Below, piece after piece: positions 36,501 through 46,520 of a stretch of DNA of 64,000 bases. Position numbers and translations under genes: made by a program. This stretch comes from Endomychus coccineus (lineage: Eukaryota; Arthropoda; Insecta; Coleoptera; Endomychidae). The notes below the pieces were generated by a model. That model had not been told where the DNA came from and did not search any database. It worked only from the letters and a program-made list of their open reading frames with translations. The stretch is taken from contig OY294068.1 of NCBI GenBank assembly GCA_958510875.1, positions 15,911,282 to 15,975,281 of the forward strand, written 5' to 3'. Positions within the stretch are counted from its first letter, which is position 1; the number at the start of each line of letters is the position of its first letter.

Positions 36501-39500
36501 TAGATAAATATTTCAAGGATAATATAGATGGTTTGATATTTTATTTCAAGGATAATTCAACAATGCTTTACACAAATGTATTGTTTCTTAATGCCTACTT
36601 AATACTGGATGCTTCCTAACACTATAGTGAGCGAAACATTATAATACTGAAAATTTGATTGGGAATATTGAAGAGAAGGCAGTTGTTATCGTGTTGGAGG
36701 GTGCACTCAGAGGATTGAAAAAAAAAGTTAATATCTAGGTTTATATTTTTGTGGATACTGGTCAATTATCAGATCGATTGGGGGAAGATTAAGAGTCAAA
36801 TTGTGAATATTATTATTTTTAAATTCAAAAATTTGATATCATCCGACATCTCGGTCAGGATTCAATCTTCAACGTTATAATCATTATATTATGATGCATG
36901 CACAATCCCAAAAATTTATGTTATCTCACCAATAAAAAATACATTAAATATTTCACAGCAATAACAATAGCTAGTTCTCATTCTCGACATTAAAACTCCT
37001 CTGTATAATTGATCATCCTAATGAAAACTGATGTGTTGTTTCCAACATTGTCTCAAACTAATAAAATTGCAATCCTCTGAGTGATTAAAACTACGAGAAA
37101 AAATAAAAAAAAATAGCAACCTAAGGCATTGTTCTAGGAACGTTATTGTGGATATATCAATAAATTGAGGGCAAAAATTTGGTGTAAATATAACTACAGT
37201 TTGACTAGAAGGATAAGATCACTTAGTTGGATGTAGTGAAAATTACGCAATGTTAAATACTCTTACAAGTAATAAAATTGAAACAACCTTTTATCCTGTT
37301 TTCCAACGTTGCGTCCAGTTCCTTCTCAGCCTGAATTGCTTCAGAGGTGGGAGTAGGCGCTCCAGGAAATACTACTAACACGATGCTCATGTTATCACGG
37401 CTTCCCTAGAACAATTTGAAATGATGCCAAGTAGAAATTACCTTCTCAAACATAAAGTAAATGAAATAATAGCAGACACATATGAAGCAATACTGAGGTA
37501 AATATTACTACCTATGCTAACCATAATACAACTACATCACAATCTAACTTTTTTTAAATAAATCATTAATCTAACATTGGAATTGAACCCTGTGCAATTC
37601 TAAATTGAAGGAGACTGCCAAGGGGGCGGGGTCTGCGGAACTTGCCGGGGCGTTTTTTTTTCCGATTCTACATCGTATTTGAACTCGTTCACCGGCATAT
37701 AGATATTAAAATACCCTTTTTTTTGTGAATTTTTTGGGTTGTTTTTCAACGAAAATGTTAAAAAACTGTTTTTGACCCCAGAAATCGACATTTTATAATA
37801 AATAAACATCCGAGAAGTCATTTCCGATCGGAAATTAGCCGCTGAATCCGAAAATGATGTCGGTTACCTTACATAACGCATCATTTTCTATTCATCGGCT
37901 GATTTTCGGCAAAATACCTTTTTTTTTGACGGCGTCATATCGGTGCGAGCAGCCACTTAAAAAACTTTTTTTTAGCGTGTGTTTACCTCAGCTTTACGAT
38001 AAAATGAGAATTCTTCTGACTAAATTGATTTTAGAGGCCGAAAAATCGAAAATACGACAAAAAACCGATATATTGGGACATATGACCCCGGAATCGGATT
38101 CAGCGGGATATTTTACGATAAGAATACAGTTCCCGAACGTCATCAAACAGTTTTTACACTCCAGTATACCATTAATTTTATGCCAAAAACCAGGTAAACG
38201 TAATTTTCTTCCAGTTTTTTATCTTTTTCGACCCCAAAGTTGCAGAATTTAGAATTGTAAGTAGGATATTTGGATTACTTGGACAATTTTCGATCGAAAA
38301 CATGCTGTTATATTATTTTTTAAATATTTTGGTGCTTTGGAAAAGCAGTTAGAAAAGAAGCTTTTTGGTAGCTGCAAATCTAGAGACTTCGTTTTTTTGT
38401 AATGTTTGTTTCTTAAAACTTTAAATCGACTAAAATCGTGATCAAAATGGCTGATTTTGATGTAAAATTTCCCAAGCATTCTGATTTTGACAAGTTTTCA
38501 ATTCCACATGATGATCCAGAGCCAAAAAATTACTAAATTACACTAATTTATATTAGGTTTCATTGTTTTGCCTCCTATTTTTTGCACTTTGTTGAATTTA
38601 GTGGCTCTGGGTCATCATGTGGGATTGAAAAATTGTCAGAATCAGATTGCTTGGAAAATTATACATCAAAATCAGTCATTTTGATCACGATTTTAGTCGA
38701 TTCAAAGTTTTAAGAAACAAACTTCAAAAATTACAAAAAAACGAAGTAGATTTGCAGCTACGAAAAAGCGTTTTTTCAAACTGCTTTTCCAAAGCACCAA
38801 AATATTTAAAAAAATAATGTAATAGCATGTTTTCGATCGAAAATTGTTCAAGGAATCCAAAAATCCTATTTACGATTCTAAATTCTGCAACTTTGAGATC
38901 AAAAAGGTCAAAAACTGGAAGAAAATTACGTTTACCTGGTTTTTAGGCGTAAAATTAATGGTATACTGGTACTCGAATTTTTCACGTTTCCTCTTATAAA
39001 TTAAGAACGGATAGAGATAGAATGTAAAAACTGTTGGATGACGTTCTGGAACTGTTTTCTTATCGTAAAATTTCTAACTGAATCCGATTCCGAGGTTATA
39101 TGTCCCAAATAAGACTTGTCAGCGACCTGACGGCAGATTCTTGTACAGTAATATCGGTTTATTGTCGTTTTTTTTTAGTTTTTTCGATCTCTAATCGAAA
39201 ATCCATTTAGTCAGAAGAATTCTTATTTTATCGAAAAGCTGAGGTAAAAGCACGCAGTTTTTGCTAAAAAAGTGGATGCTCACACAGATATGACGTCAAA
39301 AAAAAAAGGAATTTTGCCGAAAATCAGCCAATGGATAGGAAATGATGCATTATGTAAGGATTATGGAAGGAAACTGACACCATTTTCGGATTCAGGTGCC
39401 AATTTTCGATAGGAAATAACTCTTCTTGTATAAAATGTCGATTTCTGGGGTCAAAAACAGTTTTTTGGCATTTTCGTTGAAAAATAACCCAAAAAATCAA

Positions 39501-40650
39501 AAAAATCATAGAAAACCGTTTAAAGTTTAAAGGGTATTTTAATTTCTAAATGCCGGTAAACGAGTTCAACTACGATGTAGAAACGAAAAAAAAAATGACC
39601 CTGCAAGTTCCGCTGAACCTACCCCCCCCCCCCTTGGCCGTCTCCTTTAATTTAGAATTGCCCCCTATGTTTATGTATTTTCCCTGTTTTGTATTTTCAT
39701 AATGAATATAAACGTTATTGTTTGATAGAATTCGATTTGAAAGAAACGGTTTTTAACATGATTTTGAAGTTAAGAATGGTATGATGACATTGTTTCTATT
39801 CAAGGATAAAATATGTTAGAAAAAGCAGTTAACTCACCTTGTACAAACAGGTATCGATAACTTGGCTGGTAACTTCTTCCAAATTTTCTGTGATCAGAAG
39901 ACGATTATGAACATAATCGCATAGATCTTCATTAGTCATTACATCCCAGATACCATCACAGGCCAAGATTAAAAATTCATCCTTCGAATCATCTCGATCT
40001 CTCACAAATATTTCTGGCTCCGGCGATACTAACTGTTCACAAGGTCCTCTACCTTCAACATTCTTATAATCATAATCTCCTAGTGCTCGACTGACAGCTA
40101 AGCTTCCGTTGATTCTTTGAATCAAAACTGATCCACCAGCTTTGACTATTCGTTCGAGCTCTGTTGGAAGGCTAGGCTTGTGGTCTTGGGTTGAAAATAT
40201 AGGGCTACCAGAGCGACATAAAACTGCTCTGGAATCTCCACAATTAGCTATATAAATGACACGAGGCGACACAAAAGCACAAACTGCCGTTGTGCCACTT
40301 TTATCCTCTCCAGAGGACAATTCAGGTAACAAGCGCATTCTATTATCTAACTCTAAGAAGCCATTGTGTATTCCTTTCTTCACATCATCACTGAATTCTT
40401 CAGTAGCCATTATAGCATCTAGTAAATGTTCGGCACAGTGTGCAGATACTCTAGCTCCAGCATGGCCATCAAATACAGCGAAATATGACCAGTCTTTGAG
40501 TGCATCCTTACCTAAGTTGGTCTTAGCCATATGTGCATCTTCCATCTCCACTCTCCAGCCCTGCATGCTGGCCACACCATATTTCAACCCATTGCCTTCG
40601 CCACATTCTTGAATTTTTTCCGTCTTTGGCTTGTCAAGAAACGCTCCCAT
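27518..40650 (-). CDS. PPM1A: PPM1A/B-type (PP2C) Ser/Thr protein phosphatase
   Basis: Four coding exons on the - strand: 40650-39838, 37405-37288, 29972-29870, 27605-27518; 1122 nt, 373 aa (human PPM1A 382). Phases match at each GT-AG junction, and the stop reached by reading through exon 1 (39829) lies in the intron. Mn/Mg-dependent phosphatases of this group dephosphorylate MAPK-pathway kinases, AMPK and Smads. Visible: [12 protein letters not shown] with a myristoylatable Gly2, [10 protein letters not shown] (E37, D38), FDGHAG (D61), [24 protein letters not shown] (D232) and GSRDNMS (D275), so the metal ligands are present. Exon 3 holds [10 protein letters not shown] and [10 protein letters not shown] from the C-terminal helical domain. 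Exon 4 gives the last 28 residues, ending ADIELC. The coding span is 13 kb because introns 1 and 2 carry foldbacks and intron 3 a mariner. Confidence 0.96.
27968..27985. repeat. Perfect 18-bp palindrome
   Basis: AGCCTGGTTAACCAGGCT lies in phosphatase intron 3. It is a perfect inverted repeat with a TTAA centre. No function can be assigned. Confidence 0.6.
28211..29481 (+). mobile_element. Nearly complete mariner-like transposon
   Basis: Ends match as inverted repeats (GGGACGGGTAGAT on the left, ATCTACCCGGCCT on the right) and are flanked by TA on both sides, as expected for Tc1/mariner insertions. Length about 1.27 kb with one transposase gene. It lies in intron 3 of the phosphatase, on the opposite strand to that gene. 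Confidence 0.85.
28339..29391 (+). CDS. Mariner-like transposase, first catalytic Asp replaced by Tyr
   Basis: An uninterrupted 350-codon ORF. An N-terminal HTH region ([33 protein letters not shown]) precedes the DDE/D domain: [20 protein letters not shown], then [10 protein letters not shown] and [18 protein letters not shown]. By my count 36 residues separate the second and third catalytic Asp. The first catalytic position, normally SDEAHF, is Tyr148 (TAC at 28780), which should abolish catalysis. The start is also uncertain: an ATG at 28308 is out of frame, and the conserved W-x-V-S-V-E-Q-R lies upstream of the ATG used here. Low divergence from the family pattern suggests recent insertion. 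Confidence 0.85.
   Translation: MIKLYYQNGCSLVATMRSLRPFYGLHGRPSQSTIQRIVAKFELTSSLHNQPTPVRKRNARSAENIAAVHESVQENRRQSIPRRAQELGLSQTSTWRILRQNLGLHPYKIQLTQELKVNDHRQRREFADWALEQLEADPDFNKKIIFSYEAHFWMNGYVNKQNCRIWDDANPHEVHQVAMHPLKVTVWCGLWSGAIIGPYFFKNDDGIAITVNGERYRSMLTNFFWPKLDVMDVDDIWFQQDGATCNTADATMDILHERFEGRVISRRGDVNWPPRSCDLTSLDYFLWGFLKSQVYANRPQTTDALKVNINSAIAQIQPDLCARVVENWTSNMRATHRSRGGHLNDVIFQT
30548..31246. repeat. Five tandem copies of a 141-bp unit
   Basis: CTGATACCCTTTTATG recurs at exactly 141-bp spacing (30548, 30689, 30830, 30971, 31112). The copies look identical base for base, and the last is a few bases short. The block is in phosphatase intron 2. Perfect identity suggests very recent expansion; assembly error is the alternative. 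Confidence 0.95.
31440..32045 (-). mobile_element. Composite fragment: 14.4-kb-type repeat plus Helentron 5' region
   Basis: 31450-31580 matches the 14.4-14.9 kb element (CTTGGTCAAGGGTGGTTGT, TGTCACTGTCACACTGACAT). 31610-32010 is the reverse complement of the Helentron 5' segment at about 12200-12420 (GGCCACGTGAAAATCCCGGA, CTAATTACATAGGACGTCTG). GACATAATTATTTCAAACGT at 32018 resembles the far end of the 14.4-kb element, which suggests the Helentron piece inserted into it. Located in phosphatase intron 2. Confidence 0.6.
32046..34510. other. Phosphatase intron 2, no element recognised
   Basis: AT-rich intronic sequence. At 32064-32412 both strands are open for about 90-100 codons, but neither frame has a recognisable domain. 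The remaining 2 kb shows nothing I can name. Confidence 0.35.
34512..36085. mobile_element. 1.6-kb foldback in phosphatase intron 2
   Basis: Two arms of about 750 bp are inverted copies meeting near 35300 in an AT-only centre. Paired landmarks are AATAATGCGCCGCCTAGAAT near 34629 with ATTCTAGGCGGCGCATTATT near 35974, and AGGTGAGGTCTTTGGAT near 34538 with the complement near 36070. Divergence between the arms is modest. No coding sequence in the loop; the arm ORFs are shadows. Confidence 0.85.
37593..39657. mobile_element. 2.1-kb foldback in phosphatase intron 1
   Basis: Arms of about 930 and 1060 bp (37593-38520 and 38600-39657) are inverted copies around a 70-bp loop. Paired landmarks are AAGGAGACTGCCAAGGGGG at the left end with CCCCTTGGCCGTCTCCTTT at the right, and CACATGATGATCCAGAGCC with GGCTCTGGGTCATCATGTG at the centre. 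It is wholly intronic, 180 bp from exon 1 and about 190 bp from exon 2. No coding content. Confidence 0.9.
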
Positions 40651-40940
40651 TCTGATTTTTTTTTTGCAAAAACCCTCAGCAGAACTTCATTTATATTAGA
40701 AAACCCACATTGCTGAAACCAACGATTCTTTATATAATTAAATCTATCTCAATGTTTGAATTGACCGTTCAAAAAAATGTGACATTAAACACCAATTACA
40801 AACTGTTGAATCTAAAAAGTCGAAATGACACTCACCGTAACATTCACCACGATATCATCCTAGATAACTATACTTATTTTACATAATAAAATGTTTGCCT
40901 TTTTTAATAAACATACAACAATAAATTATAGAAATGGCGG
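40651..40940 (-). promoter_or_regulatory. Likely 5' UTR exon and promoter of the phosphatase
   Basis: On the - strand a good donor, ACG|GTGAGT, ends at 40836. An acceptor AATCAG|A lies one base before the ATG at 40650. Together they suggest an upstream non-coding exon and a 183-bp intron. GAAATGGCGG near 40930 resembles a promoter-type YY1/pho site. No transcript evidence is available here. Confidence 0.45.
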
Positions 40941-41369
40941 ACTTTTGATTTACGCTTGCGCACCTCTAAAAATAGGATCAAAAATGACGTAATTATGGAC
41001 CAATAAGATTATTAAAAATGATATCAACAAGCGATTATAGATGTCGCTAAACAAGCAAGCACGGAATTTTGATGGAGTACTAGGTTTCTATCACGATTTT
41101 GGAAGATCTACTTGATTATATACTCTTCAAATTTTGACAAAAAATCGTTTGCTGTTCGGTTACGACTCCTACAGTTTTTTTGAAGGGTTGAAAATTAAAA
41201 AAATCGTAACTCTCAAAGTATACATTGAATCGATTCAAAACTGTTACGAGTAGGTAATTCAATTTAAAACTGCTTCTACCTAAATTTCAACAACAACATA
41301 AACAATTATCGAAATAATCATAAATTTACACCGTTCTTTAACAGTTTATTAACATACACGCAGTTACAT

Positions 41370-42254
41370 ATGGAGTTAGGTCTTTTTGAGGTTCCTAAAC
41401 TTGTCCTTCCACCCTCTACATATAGGATAAGATTTCACAGTTTCATCAAAATGTTTCCGTGGAAATGCATGTCTATGTTTAATAATTTTGCTGTACTCGT
41501 GATTCCTAAAATCAACCCGGTCGCTAATTTGGCTTAAAATAGTGTCACATACTTCCTTTGAAATAAGTAATAACAGCCCTGTTATCTCCAGCTGTCGTTA
41601 TTTGTCTTTGCCTAGCAGGATCTTCATTATTGCGTTCTTGATTGTCATTGTCAGTAGAATTTCTAATTCGAATACTTTGCTGTTGAAATTGTTCAAATGC
41701 CTTTTGCAGTTGAGCACTGTCAATACAATAGTGTCAATCCCGGCGCGCATTTGAATCTAATTTGATAATATTTCAACATGTGGCATGATAAAATGAAATA
41801 TTTTCAACCAGTAGAGAAATTGCGGGCAATTCAAATGTTTCAATAAACCACTTTACATCACTAATAGTAACTGAATCCATCCCATCTTCGTCAATAATTT
41901 GGTCTAAATATTCTTTGAAAGAATCCTGGTGCTCAAATAATGTGTTCACAGTTCGGCTTAAAGCATTAACAACCATTAGATGGTGATGATTAGAGGTGTC
42001 TGTAGTTTCATCGGCCTCCAAAGCAATGAAAGTTGCCGATTTAATTTCTTTAATATTTCCTGCTTGTAAATTTGCAACATTGCATCTAACAATTCGTTCT
42101 GAATTGATTTTGAGACGCCTTTAAACAATTGCGGACCCGAACGTTTCATATGTATTGCAAGCACAGCGTCTAATTCAGCTGCAACGTTGATTAAGCCTAC
42201 ATAAATACCTGAATTTTCCGATGTGAATGTCTCATCATGGCCTCGTAACGCCAT
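41370..42254 (-). pseudogene. hAT transposase remnant (ZMYM1/DUF4371-type)
   Basis: Minus-strand pieces in different frames. First MALRGHDETFTSENSGIYVG and IQNELLDAMLQIYKQEILKK (DUF4371 start), then after a frameshift EADETTDTSNHHHLMVVNAL (the ADETTD catalytic motif), then a degraded central part with VCDTILSQISDRVDF. The dimerisation end is missing. CAGTGGTAGCTGG at 42526 on the - strand could be its terminal repeat; no partner was found. Confidence 0.8.
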
Positions 42255-43340
42255 TTCAAAGGTTTACTTCAGACTTCACGTCTCCGAATTGAATTCACAC
42301 ACTATACACTATGAAGGCAAGACCGACCCAAACCGACGGTAAAAGCGCGTATGGCGAAGAAAACCGCAGTCAGCCGAATCATACTTGAAATAGGTACACT
42401 TCAGAACGTTCCCCGGAACATGCACTGAACTACATTCGAATTTCCTTCTGTGTTTATCTTGGTGGTTGGATGAGCACGTTGATGGTGGTGGGCACGTGCC
42501 CTTGTGCCCTTTAGTACCAGCTACCACTGATCAAAGGTAGAGCTGAACAATCTTTGGAACAAGTTCGAGCCTGAAAGCAATGGATATGCAGTACATGGTC
42601 CTTTTCCTTTCTATTCTTCATGCATATTGAATTGATAATAGCTATACGGATATAATAAATTATACATTGGGTATAGAGGGGTACATGCACGTACTTGTCA
42701 CTTGAAACTATTGTACATTGGAATCTTCTAATATAGCAAAACACATATTTCTTGATATAAAAAAAAATTTAATTGAAGTTTGCCTGATATTTTATAGAAG
42801 TTTTTATTGTAATTATGAATTATTATAAAGGCACATCTTTTGTGAAAGGGCATCACCATGTATGTGCATCATTTAGGAAGTTGAGAACTACTGCAGTAGG
42901 TTCCTTTGTAATTTCCCGTTCCATTTCCTGTTTTACAACTTGATCTTTTTCATTACAGCGCAAAGCTCTCCTGGCTTATTTATTATCACCTGTGTGACCC
43001 TATTGCTATTCTGCTTAGTTTAATCTGGGTCACACTTCGGACCGCGTCCAATAAGTTAAACTTCCGATATTACGTATTTTTTGTTCTACTCAACTCAGTT
43101 AAAAACAGCTGTTACACAAGCTGTTTGAAATATATAAATTTATTCTCATTTCTTTATACGCTTAATCGTTTATTGAACTTGTTCCTTTGATTTGAATCTA
43201 TTATTGTGGAGGTTGCTAGGTACAGGTCTGACATATCCGAGGTGACATCTGGTGTGCCGCATGGTTCGTCTTGAGTTCATTGGTGTTTATATTTTTTGTT
43301 GATGATGTTACCAGAATATTCAGGGTGTAATGTCTGTTAA

Positions 43341-43497
43341 ATAATCATCCTTATCTACTAAAAATACTGTTAAATTACTGAGGACCTTTCGGCTACCAAG
43401 AATCCACTATCAGAAGTAAACATCAGTTTACTGGTACTTGGTAGCCGAACCATCCTCAGTACTTTTGCAGTATTTTTAGTGGGTAAGGGTGATTATT
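43341..43497. repeat. Penelope-type palindrome with hammerhead-like boxes
   Basis: AATAATCATCC ... GGGTGATTATT encloses two inverted copies of CTGAGGACCTTTCGGCTACC / CTTGGTAGCCGAACCATCCT. The left arm on the - strand reads CTGATAGTGG ... GTAGCCGAAAGG, a mutated CTGATGA-hairpin-GAAA motif. The same consensus, with an intact core, is at 63455-63481. Confidence 0.65.
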
Positions 43498-43569
43498 TCT
43501 TATTTATAGTGTTATATTGTATCCACAGAGTGAACTCTTTTACAGTTTATTAGTCCTGTAAATATTATT

Positions 43570-43826
43570 TATATTGTGCCTCCGGATGCAAGGATTGCAC
43601 TTTTCGATATTTGTAGGGCTTACATTTTTTTAAAGAAACGAACAACAGAAGGTTGTGAAATATTCGTAATTTCTCTATTTTCTCTAGTGGATATTTCTGG
43701 TTTAATCGTTACATTACCTATTACTTCAATGTTATGTAAATCTTCAACATCCTTTTGGTATTTCTTGGGGCGAGTTTGATCAAGGAGGTTTGATAGTGTT
43801 AGCGGGGGGAAATATAAGAGAGACAA
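43570..43826 (-). pseudogene. Transposase second HTH fragment
   Basis: The - strand reads VTIKPEISTRENREITNISQ then PSVVRFFKK, followed after a frameshift by KPYKYQKVQ. This is the second helix-turn-helix typical of mariner-like elements with an N-terminal DUF4817 domain. It may be the continuation of the N-terminal fragment at 44446-44270, with unrelated DNA in between. Confidence 0.6.
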
Positions 43827-44269
43827 GCGGAGGGCGAGAGCGGAGGTCTGGCAACGCTATGAATATTGTCGGCTGGAGTTGTATACATTAACTAAAATAG
43901 TTGTCATCGACTCTTCTCGTGTTTTTAAAAGTTAATTACAATTAATAATTAACTACCTAAACCATATTTTCAGCTATTTTGTCATGGAAATAATAAGTGG
44001 GACTCGCTCAAACTTGCACAGAATATTATTGTAATAATGTTATTCCATTAAAAAAAAAGCATTTCTATTTAGTCTTTTTTTTATTTGAAGATTTAACCAT
44101 GTCCCCATAAGCTTTTATGTTAAAATGTTGTTTGTTTGACTCGATATATTGAAAAAACGGTGAAGTGCAACCCTCCAAAAAATTAGATGTAATCTTATAT
44201 TGTTATTCTCAAGGGTATGTAAAAATTTCAAAAAATTTTATCATAAAAAACCATCTCTACCGAACCTCC

Positions 44270-44446
44270 TTAAATTGTAGCGCTGTAAGTTTTTTAATTG
44301 TCCTCTAACCTTTTGAAAGCTTTCAAACACGACTGGCGTCTATCTGGGTATCGTTGCCAATATAATTCTCCCGCCGCTTCTGCATTTTTGTTACAAATTA
44401 TATAACACTCAATCATATTATATTTTTCGACGTTTTCGTACGCCAT
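44270..44446 (-). pseudogene. DUF4817-type HTH fragment of a transposase
   Basis: The - strand from ATG 44446 reads MAYENVEKYNMIECYI, CNKNAEAAGELYWQRYPDRR and KAFKRLEDN before a stop. This is the N-terminal HTH of DUF4817 transposases. The residues that normally follow (LRTYGS) are just recognisable beyond the stop as KTYSA. Confidence 0.7.
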
Positions 44447-44449
44447 AAT

Positions 44450-46140
44450 TTATTTATAAAAGCGAAATAACCCGATAACTACCGAATCAACAATTTGAAA
44501 GACACATCACAATGACAAGAATGTCTAGCTTATTGTTTCTCTCTGGAGAAAGCCTACTTGACTATTAATAATTTGCCAAAAATCGTGATCCATCATATTA
44601 TATATTGTTAAATCAACAAAAAAAACTCTCTTCAACGAAACCACACTCTACTATGGTTTCTATTTAAGAAAATACAAGTTTGTGTCATAACTTGAAAATG
44701 GGAAGAGCTAAAAAAATCCGCCTACGCCAATGCATTGCACACAAAAAAGCGCCCATATAATGTTTACTTACATGACGTTAGCTCCAACATTAAACATGTT
44801 ATGAGGCTTTGTTGAAATCCTGAAAAATTGAGTATTTGGCAACAGCGCATGAACAAATGACACGATTCAAAATTCATAGGCACCCCCAAATTTGCCTCAA
44901 AAAAGAGCTTGAGGATGCGCGGTCGGTTTTTTCTAGCACGAATATTAATCAAGATATCCTATAAGTACATCCAATTTGGTTCACCCTATACAAACTTGTT
45001 AATGGTATGGTGAATAATTCAGACTTGGAGCTTTGAATTCGCGAATGTTCAGCTAAAATATGGCTTTTCGAAATTCATTCTATTTTGTCTTATATCTACA
45101 GTAGCATCCATTTGTTGACCTTGTGAATCTTTAAGAATTATCTGATGACAAGATAGCATTTCTCATTCGAAATGTTACGTTCTTTACACTTCTTCACTTG
45201 AATGATGTGTATCTTTCAATAGTTGAGGATACATATTCAGAAGCAATGTGCAAAGTTGAATAGGTGTTTATATGTTCTGAAATATCTAAACTTCTAAAAG
45301 GTAGTTTCATTACCTAATAATTTTGTAGTAGTAAAATGTTGGATAGTATTGGAAAAATATTGATGAATTTAATAAGGAAGTTTCCTCTAATTGTTTACAC
45401 TGATCCCTTAATATTGACATGTTGTAATGTTACATAAACTTCAAATTAATCAAATTAAGGAGCGAGTTTACGTCAAAACTCATCTAGTATTCATAACATT
45501 TAACAGGTCAAGACTCAGTACGAAACTACGTGGAACGTGAATACCAGCTGTAAAACTTTCGTAATTGCTAGCGAACAGTGAAGCTTTGTTCAATTATTTT
45601 TTCCGCGATTCGGGACTGGCCAACTCGGATTCGACGCTGGGCGCCGTCGCAACAGCTTCACCTCCTGCAAAAGCGTGACGTCATTACGTCGCATGGTATC
45701 TAAATCTCAAAGATGTACGTTACACAGTGTATCGCTGGTCTGGAAGTCGATAATACCACAATTACGTTCCTCGGCACGGATGTATTACCATCTTCGTACA
45801 ATAAACAAATCCTGGATCGAATCGTCACTGAAATTAATCTTATTATGGTATTGAAAAAATTAAAATGCAACACGAGTACTAGCTTTCCTTAGCGAAAGTT
45901 AATATCGTTGTTATTCAATTTGCATTTTTAGATTATGTTAAGTAATACACATTACTTGAAAGAATAACTATTATTCTTTTTATTCAGCTGTATAATATCG
46001 GATTGGAAGCTTATATCTATTGAAAAAAGTGGAAAAAAGTGCTACCTGTTAGAGTGTGCTGGGATAATGGGAAAAACATTAATTCAGTTGCAATTACCTT
46101 AGAATTATCCATAAATATTTTCGAAAAAGTGATTTGTGAT
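44450..46140. other. Unassigned; GC-rich patch at 45.5-45.75 kb
   Basis: Mostly AT-rich. 45590-45730 is much richer in GC (GACGCTGGGCGCCGTCGC, GCGTGACGTCATTACGTCGC, the latter with a CRE-like TGACGTCA). With the candidate coding exon at 46153 it could be a promoter and 5' UTR. A Tc1/mariner-like end may lie near 44980. Confidence 0.3.
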
Positions 46141-46152
46141 AAGCAATAAACA

Positions 46153-46204
46153 ATGTCTGTTCTACAGGAACGAGTGAAACTTAGACTTTTAACCCCGTCA
46201 CTAA
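46153..46204 (+). CDS. Candidate first coding exon of an unidentified gene
   Basis: AAACAATGTCTG is a good translation start context. Seventeen codons (MSVLQERVKLRLLTPSL) run into AA|GTAAGTAG, a near-ideal donor. The GC-rich patch upstream supports a gene start. I could not find a matching second exon before the window ends, and the peptide is too short to identify. Confidence 0.3.
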
Positions 46205-46520
46205 GTAAGTAGCATATTGTAACATTTTTTCCTATGGGTTTACTGTTTCCAAAGAGGATTAATACGATATGTTATAAAATTTTTACTTTTGGCATACGAA
46301 TAATATAATAAACTAGATCACTCACACCGCGTTTAATAGTAGGTGTAAAAATAAAAATAGCATCATCTGTTTCAGTTGGTCCTTGATGTTGATATATGAT
46401 AAGGAATTTTTGTAAGATTCAAATGATTAATTTCTTCTCAAAAAGTTTACGATTTGATTTAAAGTACCGACGAAACATTATGTCCTTCCTTACATGTTGG
46501 ATAATTTAATTCAAAATATA

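Noticed and set aside
39829..39837. Stop codon after exon 1 of the phosphatase as the true gene end
   Set aside because: It lies just past a GTGAGT donor. The conserved GSRDN metal-binding motif continues in phase at 37405.
40256..40612. 118-codon ORF antisense to phosphatase exon 1
   Set aside because: A shadow of a strongly conserved coding exon, with no domain of its own.
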